Part shown: one piece after another, positions 8,693-17,235 of the stretch | Layout: each line of letters opens with the position of its first letter | Position numbering within the stretch: position 1 is the stretch's first letter | Assembly: GCF_023256255.1 (NCBI RefSeq) | Contig: NZ_JAGDXD010000028.1 | Coordinates: forward strand, 62,001 to 126,000 | Source of the DNA: Caldivirga sp. | Lineage (GTDB): Archaea > Thermoproteota > Thermoprotei > Thermoproteales > Thermocladiaceae | Reading direction: 5' to 3' | Length of the DNA: 64,000 nt | Position numbers and translations under genes: made by a program | Notes under the pieces: model-generated | The model's database searches: none | Told to the model about the DNA's origin: nothing | Seen by the model: the letters and a program-made list of their open reading frames with translations, nothing else

Positions 8693-9307
8693 ATGTGTAT
8701 TTTGGTTGATGTGGAGGGCATTGATGGTGTTGGTAAATCCACTGTAATTAGGCTTACTGCAGATGAGCTAAGGAGGAGGGGGTACTTAGTTTATGTTACA
8801 AGTGAACCAAGTGACTCACCCATTGGCTTATTCATAAGGAAAAACGTGTTGGAAAGCAATCTTGAAGTGGAGCCAACTGCCTTAGCCCTTCTATTTGCAG
8901 CGGATAGGGTGGTTCACTACAATAGGGTTATAAGGCCTAAGGTTCAGGAGGGTTACATAGTTATTACTGAGAGGTACGTTGAATCCACGGTGGCGTACCA
9001 GGGTTCCCAGGGGGTACCTATTGAGTGGATAATGGAAATTAACTCAACGGTGGCTGAACCGGACCTAGTGATAATACTTAATGCACCATTAAGCACCGTT
9101 GCAGGTAGGTTAACTAGTAGGGGGACGCTTGAGTACTTTGAGAGGAACATTAGCTTCCTTAAGAGCGTCCAGGAGACTTACCTTAGGAGAGCTAGGGAGC
9201 GTAATTACCCAGTTATTGACGCGTCAAGGTTAATTAAAGATGTTGTTAATGATGTACTTACGCTTATTGAGGATAAGGCCCAGGGTAAGTGCAAGAACAA
9301 TAATTAA
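8693..9307 (+). CDS. tmk: thymidylate kinase
   Basis: 204 aa; phosphorylates dTMP to dTDP in DNA-precursor synthesis. Walker A EGIDGVGKST (about 9-18), SEPSDSPIG, the DRVVHY motif and ERYVESTVAYQG of the nucleoside-binding site are all present. Length is typical. The start at 8693 is GTG or the closely placed ATG at 8695 region; MCILVDVEGIDG fits the family. Its 3' end overlaps the convergent membrane-protein gene by 78 bases, a longer convergent overlap than is usual. Confidence 0.93.
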   Translation: MCILVDVEGIDGVGKSTVIRLTADELRRRGYLVYVTSEPSDSPIGLFIRKNVLESNLEVEPTALALLFAADRVVHYNRVIRPKVQEGYIVITERYVESTVAYQGSQGVPIEWIMEINSTVAEPDLVIILNAPLSTVAGRLTSRGTLEYFERNISFLKSVQETYLRRARERNYPVIDASRLIKDVVNDVLTLIEDKAQGKCKNNN

Positions 9308-11425
9308 TAATCCATAAGCACCCCTGCTAATCCCCCTTATTGAACCACCTCCTCCACCAGCGTCCGTGTTAATACTAGTGATGTTAGATAGTACTGAGGA
9401 GATGTATTTAATGTTCAGGATTATGGGTAAATTAACTTCGCTGGTTTGCTCAACAACAATGTCCACAGTATAGGATGAGGAGGAATTAATAATGAGGTTA
9501 CTTAAATACTGGTTATAAGTGCTTTTAGCGACCTCATAGTAAGTCTCATACGTGTCTAGTTCATTAATTAAGTTAACCTTCTGGTATTCAATGCTTTGAT
9601 TAATAGCAAGACTGAAGAGTAAATACTGACCGGTTAAGTTAAAGTATATGCTCATTAGCTTAGCTGATGCGTTTTGAAGCTGTGAACTTGTTTGAATCAG
9701 TCCATTAGTGATGTTGGTTAAGTTACCGTATAGTGAGGTTGGTACCGCTAACGCCATGTTAAGCCTACTTAGCGTCGTATTAAGTGTGCTTGTTGTTGAG
9801 TTAAGTACGTTACCTAGGTAATTGAGGGCAATGTAGAGTGAGTAAACGCTTTGATTAGTCCTAACAAGGGTATTACTTATGTTGGTTAAGGCGATGACGA
9901 TGGCAGTACCCCTAGTGTTCAGTTGGTACGCTAGTTCACTCAATTGCCTACTAGCCATTAATACACCCATCTCAGCGCCACTAACGTAATCCTCAAGTCT
10001 AAGCACCGTAACCCTCATGGCATCTACATCCTTAATTAACTTACCTAATTCACCAAGTATGCTAGCCTTAACTTCACTGTTTATGTTAAGTGAATTAACC
10101 TCATTATACAGTTTAGTTAAGTTACCTTGAACATAACCAAGGTACTGGTAATACCCGGCAAGTGTGGTGTTAGTAGCGTTAAGTATTGGTATTAACTCCA
10201 TTAACGTGACGTTATACTGCTTAATTTCCCCATAAGCGTATACGACATCTGAAATTACCTCATATTGAAGATTAATTATCTCATTATTCAACTGCGTTAA
10301 ATTACTCATTATTTGCTTAAGGGAGTAGGACACCATTGGGATAGTGTAGTTAAGCTTACTTAAAACACCATATTCAGCCTTCAACGCGTAGTTAACTTCA
10401 TAGACCTGAAGCAGCAGTAGGCTTTCAATAACCCTAGTGGAATTCATGTAGTAGGCTGACTGCCTATATAGGGTGGCGGTGGTGTTAAGTAGGTATGATA
10501 ATTGATACAAGTCATTCAAAAGAATGGTGGCGTTACTGCTTATAGGCCTTACGTAAGGTATATTGTTGAATTCCGTAAGTGTATTGTTTAATTGACCTAT
10601 GGTTAACTTAAGGTAGTTCAAATAGTAGTATAAGTCTATTGACGAAGTGAAGGTTAATGAACCCAGGTTTATTGCACTCCAATTACCTGAATTAGCAATG
10701 ATGAATGTTACGTTTAACCCAATGGAACCATTCCTCGGTAACTCACCAGACCAGTACGTATACTCCCCAGTACCAATACTCACCACGCCCGTGGGTGGTG
10801 TGGAGTAGTAGTAATTAATGCCGTTCTGAAGCGGTATGTACGCATTATAGGTTAGGGGTAGGCCTAATAGGTTTGATGCATTAATCAGCATTATGAGTTT
10901 AACACCAGGGCTGCCGTTTATTACTTGACTTGGGGTTGTTGAACCATTGATGAGGTACCTGAAGTTAATTACATAACCATTCACTAATGGGTTCTGAAAC
11001 TCAACGTTGAGTGATATGGTCTCAAACGGGTTAATTTTAACATTCCAGTAAACCTCATCACCGCTCATTAAGTATCCACTTGAGGCGTATAATATTGATG
11101 AGTACGGTGGTAACCTAAAGCCCACCACAACGTTAATTGCCGATGAATTTTCGTTAATTAGGTTAATACCATAGTTAATATAGGATTTAACACCGCTGCT
11201 CGTGTAGTAGTTGACGTAATTAATAGTGTATGTTACTGATAATGACCCAGTAGCCTCAGCCACGTAGGCCATGTGAGCAAGTGCAATGGTCAATAGGGTA
11301 ATCGTGATTAGCCATGGTCTGGCTTTAATTAAGGTGAAGTAGCTTGTGAATAAGGGCTTAATGCCTCTGATCCTCAATAACCTCTTCAAGCCTCGATATC
11401 TCCTCTTCAATTCTATCGGCATCAT
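9230..11425 (-). CDS. large two-TM protein with big ectodomain, ABC-linked
   Basis: Up to 731 aa. An N-terminal hydrophobic segment (about 38-54) and a C-terminal one (about 704-720, before a basic tail NKRKY) bracket about 650 exported residues rich in Asn, Ser, Thr, Leu and Tyr. Many N-x-S/T sites and long heptad-like stretches (about 270-640) suggest coiled coils. A Gly run GGGGG precedes the last helix. The reading starts 68 bases inside the upstream ABC ATPase gene; a later start near 11355 is possible. Coupling to that ATPase suggests they act together, perhaps like MacB/FtsX-type mechanotransmission, but no permease fold is recognisable. Function unknown. Confidence 0.7.
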   Translation of the reverse strand: MMPIELKRRYRGLKRLLRIRGIKPLFTSYFTLIKARPWLITITLLTIALAHMAYVAEATGSLSVTYTINYVNYYTSSGVKSYINYGINLINENSSAINVVVGFRLPPYSSILYASSGYLMSGDEVYWNVKINPFETISLNVEFQNPLVNGYVINFRYLINGSTTPSQVINGSPGVKLIMLINASNLLGLPLTYNAYIPLQNGINYYYSTPPTGVVSIGTGEYTYWSGELPRNGSIGLNVTFIIANSGNWSAINLGSLTFTSSIDLYYYLNYLKLTIGQLNNTLTEFNNIPYVRPISSNATILLNDLYQLSYLLNTTATLYRQSAYYMNSTRVIESLLLLQVYEVNYALKAEYGVLSKLNYTIPMVSYSLKQIMSNLTQLNNEIINLQYEVISDVVYAYGEIKQYNVTLMELIPILNATNTTLAGYYQYLGYVQGNLTKLYNEVNSLNINSEVKASILGELGKLIKDVDAMRVTVLRLEDYVSGAEMGVLMASRQLSELAYQLNTRGTAIVIALTNISNTLVRTNQSVYSLYIALNYLGNVLNSTTSTLNTTLSRLNMALAVPTSLYGNLTNITNGLIQTSSQLQNASAKLMSIYFNLTGQYLLFSLAINQSIEYQKVNLINELDTYETYYEVAKSTYNQYLSNLIINSSSSYTVDIVVEQTSEVNLPIILNIKYISSVLSNITSINTDAGGGGGSIRGISRGAYGLLIIVLALTLGLILNKRKYIINNIFN

Positions 11426-12227
11426 CGACTAATCTGCTGCGTCTCCTGGCTAATAAATCTATTTTAAGTCCTTCAACATAGTTCCTAATCATATCTCTCA
11501 CATTAACGCCACTTACATTTATCCTCTCCACCACGCCTGTTTCATAGACTTTACCACCCCTAATGTTAATTATCCTACTGCCTATCTGCGCTACATCAGG
11601 GTTATGGGTGGCGATAACCATGGTTACACCAATTGTCTTATTCAACACATTAATGAGAGCCAGTAGCTTTGATGCACTGGCTGGGTCAAGGGCACCAGTG
11701 GGTTCATCCATTATTATTAAGCTTGGGTTAAGGGCTAGTGCCCTAGCTAAAGCAACCCTCTGCTGTTGACCACCCGATAGTTGGTTTGGGTAATGATTAG
11801 CGTATGGGGTTAACTCAACTAGTTCAAGTAAATACCTAGCCTTAGCCTCTGCCATTGCTTCATCATACATACCGCTCATTAACATCGGCATCATGACGTT
11901 TTCAATAGCCGTCAGGTTCTGGATAAGGTTATACTGCTGAAACAGGAAACCCACCTTCAGTAGCCTTAATTTAGCCAACTCATTTTCACTCATATCAGTG
12001 ACATCAATCTCATTCAAGTAAACCCTCCCACTAGTAGGCTTGTCAAGCATACCCATTATATTGAGCAGTGTTGATTTACCTGAACCACTGGGACCCATTA
12101 TAATGACAACCTCACCACTGTACACATTTAAATTGACATTGATCAACGCGTCAACGTATACGGACTCAGATATGTAGTATCTCTTGCTAACGTTAATTAA
12201 CTTAACCACAGCATTGCTATTACTCAT
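11358..12227 (-). CDS. ABC transporter ATPase, LolD/MacB type
   Basis: 289 aa nucleotide-binding subunit. Walker A GPSGSGKST (45-53), signature LSGGQQQRVALARAL (about 148-162), Walker B LIIMDEPTGALD and the switch His in ATHNP are intact. The sequence class is that of LolD/MacB/FtsE ATPases. The C-terminal 60 residues are charged and predicted helical (EEEISRLEEVIEDQ), beyond the usual core. The only linked membrane gene is the overlapping ectodomain protein downstream, with no typical four-TM permease, so substrate and mode are unknown. Confidence 0.88.
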   Translation of the reverse strand: MSNSNAVVKLINVSKRYYISESVYVDALINVNLNVYSGEVVIIMGPSGSGKSTLLNIMGMLDKPTSGRVYLNEIDVTDMSENELAKLRLLKVGFLFQQYNLIQNLTAIENVMMPMLMSGMYDEAMAEAKARYLLELVELTPYANHYPNQLSGGQQQRVALARALALNPSLIIMDEPTGALDPASASKLLALINVLNKTIGVTMVIATHNPDVAQIGSRIINIRGGKVYETGVVERINVSGVNVRDMIRNYVEGLKIDLLARRRSRLVDDADRIEEEISRLEEVIEDQRH

Positions 12228-12314
12228 TATAACGCATCAGCGTTCTTGATATTATTAACCTTTTCGTCCCACTGAGCTAATTCATGATTGTTTGCGTTAG
12301 GTAAAGGGTTAATC

Positions 12315-12324
12315 CTTAAATATA
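12315..12324 (+). promoter_or_regulatory. TATA box of the nuoH operon
   Basis: CTTAAATATA lies about 25 bases before the nuoH ATG at 12344, so the transcript is probably leaderless. Confidence 0.5.
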
Positions 12325-12343
12325 CAAGAGGAAAAGACCTTTC

Positions 12344-13429
12344 ATGAGTTACCTAGAGCCCATGGTGCAGATACCATTCCTGCAGCCGTTGATAAACTTC
12401 CTACTTAAGGTACCTGTGATTGGGCCAATAGTGAACTTCCTACTATGGACACCTATCTTCGCTGTCTGGTTTGTTCCTGGTCTGGTTGGCTTATTCATAC
12501 CGCTGATATTCGTCATATGGTGGGAGAGGAAGGCTGCCGCAAGGGTTCAATGGAGGTATGGACCACTTGAAATATCCAAGAGGATTGGTGGTGTTATACA
12601 ACCAATAAGCGACTTAATAAGGTATACACTTCAGGAAATCATAATTCACCAGGAGGCTGATGAGGCTTACTTCCTACACATGCCCGTCTTCGGCTTCGTA
12701 TTCGCGCTACTGCCAGTCCTATTCCTGCCCGCTGGGCCTAGCATTTACGCAATAAACACTGGCTACAATATACTGATAGCTGCGGTGCTCATATCAATAT
12801 TCAACATTGTCATCATAGTGAGTGGCTGGGCCTCAACAGATAAGTGGGCCTACATAGGTACGGTTAGGGAGGCCTTCATGTATGCGGCCTATGAAATACC
12901 ATTCATGTTATCAATAATAGCAATGATAATACTCTTCGGTACAGCTGACCCATTCACTATGGTTAATGCACAGGTTGCCCACTACATACCTGGAGCCATA
13001 CTTAATCCTCTAGCCTTCATAGTTGCCTTCATAACCACAGCAATGGCCTCCTCCAGGTTTCCATTCGATATTGTTGAGAATGATACGGACATTGTTGTTG
13101 GACCCTTCACTGAGTACGGTGGTTTAATCTTTGGTTTAACCATGACCATGAGCTACGAGAAGACTTACGTAATGACTCTGCTACTCTCAATAGTCTTTCT
13201 AGGTGGCTGGAGTGGCCCATACATTGAACCACTAGGTGACTTATCGGCACCACTATGGCTTGGCGTTAGGGTGTTCCTAGTCATGATGTTCTTCTCATTC
13301 CTAAGGGCAGTGTACCCTAATTACAGGCTTGACCACGCCTTAAGGATGGGATGGCGCACACTACTTATTCTGTCAGTAGTAAGTGTTATATGGAGTATAG
13401 TTATTAGGCTAGTGTTCCCGGTGATTTAA
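12344..13429 (+). CDS. nuoH: NADH:quinone oxidoreductase subunit H-like
   Basis: 361 aa membrane subunit of a complex-I-type respiratory enzyme. About eight hydrophobic helices and the conserved loop features KRIGGVIQPISDLIRY, ASRFPFDIVEND and FLRAVYPNYRLD of the quinone-channel subunit are present. Length matches the family. nuoI follows after one base. The other Nuo subunits are not here, so the operon is split in this genome. NuoH-like proteins also occur in membrane hydrogenases, but pairing with NuoI and the quinone-site motif favour complex I. Confidence 0.93.
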   Translation: MSYLEPMVQIPFLQPLINFLLKVPVIGPIVNFLLWTPIFAVWFVPGLVGLFIPLIFVIWWERKAAARVQWRYGPLEISKRIGGVIQPISDLIRYTLQEIIIHQEADEAYFLHMPVFGFVFALLPVLFLPAGPSIYAINTGYNILIAAVLISIFNIVIIVSGWASTDKWAYIGTVREAFMYAAYEIPFMLSIIAMIILFGTADPFTMVNAQVAHYIPGAILNPLAFIVAFITTAMASSRFPFDIVENDTDIVVGPFTEYGGLIFGLTMTMSYEKTYVMTLLLSIVFLGGWSGPYIEPLGDLSAPLWLGVRVFLVMMFFSFLRAVYPNYRLDHALRMGWRTLLILSVVSVIWSIVIRLVFPVI

Positions 13430-13430
13430 C

Positions 13431-13931
13431 ATGGCTAAGAAGGTAACGCAACCCAAGGTTAACCCAGTGGCTGGACACTTAAATGCGTTAGCTGTCGGAG
13501 TGAAGGAATTAATTAAACCAACTAGGTTCACAATACAGTACCCCAGGGAGAGGAGGTGGGTTATTGATAGGTTTAGGGGTTTCATAATTAATGATGTTGA
13601 GAAATGCATATCATGCTTCCAATGTGCGTGGGCATGCCCAGTTAACGCAATATTCATGTATAGGGCACCCAACGGTAAGTACTACCCTGGAATAAGGTAT
13701 GAGCAATGCATACTCTGCCACTTCTGCGTTGACGCTTGCCCAGTTGGTTCACTGCAGGGTACTACAATAAGTGACGGCGCATTCCCAAACCTAGAGTCAA
13801 CAGTGTTTAAGCCTGAGGATATGCATAATCTACCTCAATGGGATGATGAAGCGGAGTACGTGGTTAAATATGACTTCGATGAGAACGGTAACCTTAAGAT
13901 AATCCGAATGAGGAAGAGTGAGGTGAAGTAG
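13431..13931 (+). CDS. nuoI: NADH:quinone oxidoreductase subunit I, 2x[4Fe-4S]
   Basis: 166 aa ferredoxin-like subunit that passes electrons along complex I. Two CxxCxxCxxxCP motifs are at C59/62/65/69 and C93/96/99/103. The N-terminal stretch KPTRFTIQYPRERR and the sequence RFRGFI before the first cluster fit NuoI. It is translationally close to nuoH (1-base gap) and to the zinc-finger gene (2-base gap), forming a three-gene operon. Confidence 0.94.
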   Translation: MAKKVTQPKVNPVAGHLNALAVGVKELIKPTRFTIQYPRERRWVIDRFRGFIINDVEKCISCFQCAWACPVNAIFMYRAPNGKYYPGIRYEQCILCHFCVDACPVGSLQGTTISDGAFPNLESTVFKPEDMHNLPQWDDEAEYVVKYDFDENGNLKIIRMRKSEVK

Positions 13932-13933
13932 AT

Positions 13934-14143
13934 ATGGTTAAGTGCCCAGTCTGCGGGAGGGATTACCAGAACACTCTCTCACTACTTAAGCACGTTAGGT
14001 TAAAGAGTAGGTATGATGAACCTCATAAAGCTCTTTGGTCGGAGTACGTTAAGTTTAAGAGCATTAATGATGGGTATGAGGACATGTTCACTGAAACCGA
14101 CATATTTAGGGAATTCTTAAAACAAAAGAAGGTCTCCTTTTAA
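13934..14143 (+). CDS. small C2H2-type zinc-finger protein
   Basis: 69 aa. One finger-like motif, CPVC at residues 4-7, then LLKHVRLKSRYDEPH with two His ligands, resembles small archaeal C2H2 fingers. The rest is acidic and aromatic with no recognised domain. It begins two bases after nuoI, so it is probably co-transcribed, but nothing shows a role in the respiratory complex. Protein or nucleic-acid binding is inference. Confidence 0.75.
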   Translation: MVKCPVCGRDYQNTLSLLKHVRLKSRYDEPHKALWSEYVKFKSINDGYEDMFTETDIFREFLKQKKVSF

Positions 14144-14162
14144 CCCTACGCAGTTATTTAAT

Positions 14163-15356
14163 TCACTTCCTTTGATCAATTGGGACATACTGAACGTCAT
14201 GTGGCCCAACGTAGCACGCCCTTGGCCTGAATAACCTATGCTCATTCAAGTACTCTATTGCATGGGCTGACCAACCCACAACTCTGGACATAGCGAATAT
14301 CGGCGTGTAATACTCGTACGGTATACCAAGCAGGTACATTGCTATCCCACTCCAGAAGTCTATATTGGGGTAGAGGCTCTTTGGCGCAAGCTTCTCTAAA
14401 ACAACCTTCTCAACCTCTTCAGCTATCTGGTAATAAGTCATGTTACCCTTCTTTTCACTTAACTCCTTAACAAGATCCTTATATATCCTGGCCCTTGGGT
14501 CATAGGTCTTATAGACCCTATGCCCAACACCCATTAACCTCTTGCCCTCAGCAAGCAACTTCTCAACATAAGGCCTAGCATTACCTGGATTCCCAATCTC
14601 AAGATACTGCTTCATGGCTGCCTCATTAGCACCACCGTGAAGTGGCCCCTTCAATGCCGCTATACCTGCAACAATAGCTGAGTATAGGTCAGTCCAGGTT
14701 GATATCGCCACGTGTGTCGCAAAGGTTGATGCAGGAACTTCGTGATCTATGTGAAGTACTAGGTATAGGTCTATTGCCCTTGTGGATACTTCATCAGGTA
14801 TTGAACCAAACATCATGTAGAGGAAGTTAGCTGAATGACTAAGATCCCTCCTAGGCCTAATAATCCCTAAACCCCTGCTAAACCTATAGTGGGCGGCAAT
14901 TATGGTTGGGAAAACTGCGGCTAGTCTAATTGCTTGGTCGTAAAGAGCATCCTTGCTTAAGTCACCCGCCTTAGGGTCAAAGCCGGCTAAGGCTGATACA
15001 GCTGACTCTAGGACAAGCATTGGGTGAACCTTATTCTCGGCTAGAACCCTTATTATTGAGTAAACCTCCTCCGGTAAATCCCTATTGGCTGCAAGCTTTT
15101 CACTGAACTCCGATAACTCACTCTTTGTGGGTAACTTGCCGTAAAGCACCAGGTAGGCTGTTTCCTCGAAGTTTGAGTACTTGGCTAGGTCCTCAATCCT
15201 ATACCCCCTATACCACAGTATTCCCTTCCTTCCATCAATATCACTTATTGACGTTACCTTGATTAGAACATCCTCAAGACCATGTATTATTGGCCCGCAT
15301 GGAGACTCTATCACCTTTCCGCTTGTACTTATTTCAACCTTCTTAACAGACTCCAT
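14163..15356 (-). CDS. gltA: citrate synthase
   Basis: 397 aa, joins oxaloacetate and acetyl-CoA in the citric acid cycle. The catalytic triad context is visible: His in HGGANEAAMKQ, His in GVGHRVYKTYDPRARIYK and Asp in PNIDFWSG. The N-terminal GRKGILWYRGYRIEDLA is typical of the short archaeal type. 2-methylcitrate activity cannot be excluded because the family overlaps. It converges on the nuoH operon and has its own promoter region upstream at 15357-15396. Confidence 0.95.
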   Translation of the reverse strand: MESVKKVEISTSGKVIESPCGPIIHGLEDVLIKVTSISDIDGRKGILWYRGYRIEDLAKYSNFEETAYLVLYGKLPTKSELSEFSEKLAANRDLPEEVYSIIRVLAENKVHPMLVLESAVSALAGFDPKAGDLSKDALYDQAIRLAAVFPTIIAAHYRFSRGLGIIRPRRDLSHSANFLYMMFGSIPDEVSTRAIDLYLVLHIDHEVPASTFATHVAISTWTDLYSAIVAGIAALKGPLHGGANEAAMKQYLEIGNPGNARPYVEKLLAEGKRLMGVGHRVYKTYDPRARIYKDLVKELSEKKGNMTYYQIAEEVEKVVLEKLAPKSLYPNIDFWSGIAMYLLGIPYEYYTPIFAMSRVVGWSAHAIEYLNEHRLFRPRACYVGPHDVQYVPIDQRK

Positions 15357-15396
15357 AGTTCCCCTAGTTGAATTTATGCTTAAAAAGCTAATTTAC

Positions 15397-15948
15397 CTAT
15401 AAATATAACACCTTAAGTGTAGAGAATTCGACAACCACATTACCTATGGCTTGCGAATTTAATGCCACAACGATAAGTCTACTTGTGGTTAAGCCAATAC
15501 TATTGACTAATGCGCATTTGGGAACTATTATTTTATCTTCATAAGTATTTACGTATGCTTGAGTTGATTCAAATTCTACATTGTTTAAGGGTATTGCTAA
15601 ACCCATGGGTACTTTAACGTTAACCCTAATGCACTTAAACCTACTCCTACCACCGAGGTAAGCCCCATATATGAACCCATTTGATGCTAGGAAACCCGCA
15701 ACAGCCCTGGCTTGTTTATTTAAAATCCTGAAGTTAACCCCCTCTAGGCTTAACCTACCCTCATTAGATTCAAGACTATATTGGTAACCTAAGTCAATTG
15801 AAATAACCCAAGGTGCCTTGAGAAGTGGTATAACGTAAGTATTATCCTTTTTCTTAGCCTTGAATAACTTAATTAAATCATTTGGGTTTGAGTTGATTAG
15901 TTTCCTAAATTGCTCAAGGTCACCTAGCGTAATGGTTTCAATGCGCAT
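15397..15948 (-). CDS. conserved-looking hypothetical protein
   Basis: 183 aa, not recognised. It is soluble-looking, with mixed alpha/beta composition, a basic patch around residues 28-36 (KAKKKDN) and no membrane segment, signal peptide or cysteine motif. Codon use matches its neighbours, so it is likely a native gene. It sits between citrate synthase and hexuloisomerase on the same strand with short gaps (about 40 and 33 bases), but no functional link is evident. Confidence 0.6.
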   Translation of the reverse strand: MRIETITLGDLEQFRKLINSNPNDLIKLFKAKKKDNTYVIPLLKAPWVISIDLGYQYSLESNEGRLSLEGVNFRILNKQARAVAGFLASNGFIYGAYLGGRSRFKCIRVNVKVPMGLAIPLNNVEFESTQAYVNTYEDKIIVPKCALVNSIGLTTSRLIVVALNSQAIGNVVVEFSTLKVLYL

Positions 15949-15981
15949 ATGGCTTTAGGTAATTTAAATTTATTAGTATTT

Positions 15982-16635
15982 CTATGGAACCTCTATGTTA
16001 GCATGCATATTTCTTAAATCCTCCTCAGTCTTATTCAACCTATGCATTAACTCCGCTATTACTGCATCAAGGAAAACAGTAGTGGTATCCTCAAATAATG
16101 TACCTAAGGGAGCGAGCGGTTCATGAAGCCCAAGTATTTGCCTAGCAAAGTAATCATCAATCCTGGAAACCTTAGTCCTACCTGGTATTACAAGAACCAT
16201 ATCAGCAATCTTAGCTAATGGTGAGTCAGGGTAACTAGTCACAGCAACAACCTTAGCCATCATGCGTTTAGCCGCATCAGCAGCTGCAACTACAATACTC
16301 GTTGTCCCACTTCCACTTATGGCTATAACCAAGTCCCCTGAGCCGACACTTGGCGTTATCGTTTCACCCAATACGTATGACTTATACCCAAGGTGCATTA
16401 GCCTCATGGCAAACCCCCTCGCAACTAGACCTGATCTCCCAGCCCCAACAACTAAAACCTTATTACCCCTATGGTAAAGCTTCTCAAGCTCGTCAATGAA
16501 TTCGTTAACCTGATCGGGACGCATGACCTTTATAGCCTCTTCTATAAACCTACTTACCTCATTATACGCCATCATGAAGTATGGGGGGAAATCTAGATTC
16601 ATTACTGAAGGGTTCTTTTTAAAAAATTTAAACAT
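15982..16635 (-). CDS. hxlB: 6-phospho-3-hexuloisomerase (SIS domain)
   Basis: 217 aa SIS-domain isomerase that interconverts hexulose-6-phosphate and fructose-6-phosphate in the ribulose monophosphate pathway, which many archaea use to make pentoses. [20 protein letters not shown] and [18 protein letters not shown] form the sugar-phosphate loops, and [21 protein letters not shown] is typical of the PHI group. The partner synthase (HPS) is not adjacent. Archaeal PHI is about 180-215 aa, so the length fits. Confidence 0.88.
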   Translation of the reverse strand: MFKFFKKNPSVMNLDFPPYFMMAYNEVSRFIEEAIKVMRPDQVNEFIDELEKLYHRGNKVLVVGAGRSGLVARGFAMRLMHLGYKSYVLGETITPSVGSGDLVIAISGSGTTSIVVAAADAAKRMMAKVVAVTSYPDSPLAKIADMVLVIPGRTKVSRIDDYFARQILGLHEPLAPLGTLFEDTTTVFLDAVIAELMHRLNKTEEDLRNMHANIEVP

Positions 16636-16673
16636 TTACCCTTTTTTAAAACAGGGGGTGGGGCGTCGTTAAG

Positions 16674-17120
16674 TTACTTTAAGTCATCACTAGGCTCTTC
16701 ACCGTCATAAAGTGACCTATCACTAATATTGACACTATACTTCTTAGCCTCAAGTTTCTGCGCAATGTACTCAAAGGCCACCATGGGGTCAGTGTGTGGT
16801 CCACAGGTATAGACATCAACAGTCGCATACTTGTGCTCAGGCCAGGTGTGAACTGATATGTGGGACTCAGCCACAATAGCCACTACTGATAATCCACCGC
16901 TTGGCGTAAACTTATAGTAGAATAATGACACCACGGTGGCGTTAGCCTTTTCTGCAGCCTCCTTAACTATGTTTGTTAACTTGACTTCATCTCGAAGTAT
17001 TTCCTCATTACAGTCATATAAATTACCGTACACATGGGTACCATAAACAACTGCCCCAATCCCCCTCACGTGCTTGGGAACTTCTTCTCCCAATGTGAGG
17101 GGATTGGTTTGGGTTCTCAT
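16674..17120 (-). CDS. pyruvoyl decarboxylase: arginine or AdoMet decarboxylase
   Basis: 148 aa proenzyme of the SpeH/AdoMetDC family used in polyamine synthesis. Self-cleavage is expected between Glu85 and Ser86 in VAESHISVHTWPE, giving a pyruvoyl cofactor. His87 and the Cys in VDVYTCG are also family residues. In Crenarchaeota this family includes arginine decarboxylases that evolved from AdoMet decarboxylase, so the substrate cannot be fixed by motif alone; the N-terminal PKHVRGIGAVVYGTHVYGNLYD resembles the crenarchaeal arginine type. Its promoter overlaps a 16-bp palindrome (17135-17150). Confidence 0.85.
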   Translation of the reverse strand: MRTQTNPLTLGEEVPKHVRGIGAVVYGTHVYGNLYDCNEEILRDEVKLTNIVKEAAEKANATVVSLFYYKFTPSGGLSVVAIVAESHISVHTWPEHKYATVDVYTCGPHTDPMVAFEYIAQKLEAKKYSVNISDRSLYDGEEPSDDLK

Positions 17121-17134
17121 TGCTGCGATTCTAG

Positions 17135-17150
17135 TGGGTTTTTAAACCCA
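17135..17150 (-). promoter_or_regulatory. palindromic promoter element of the decarboxylase gene
   Basis: TGGGTTTTTAAACCCA is a 7-bp inverted repeat around TT. On the minus strand it contains the TATA-like TTTAAAAACC, about 24 bases before the start at 17120. The dyad may be a regulator site over the TATA box, or just a symmetric TATA/BRE. Confidence 0.4.
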
Positions 17151-17235
17151 TTATATTTCCTCGCTTAAAAACTTTACCCCCAGTTTAACCCAATATCCCC
17201 TATATTGCATTCATGCGGCCAGCAATAACCTACTT

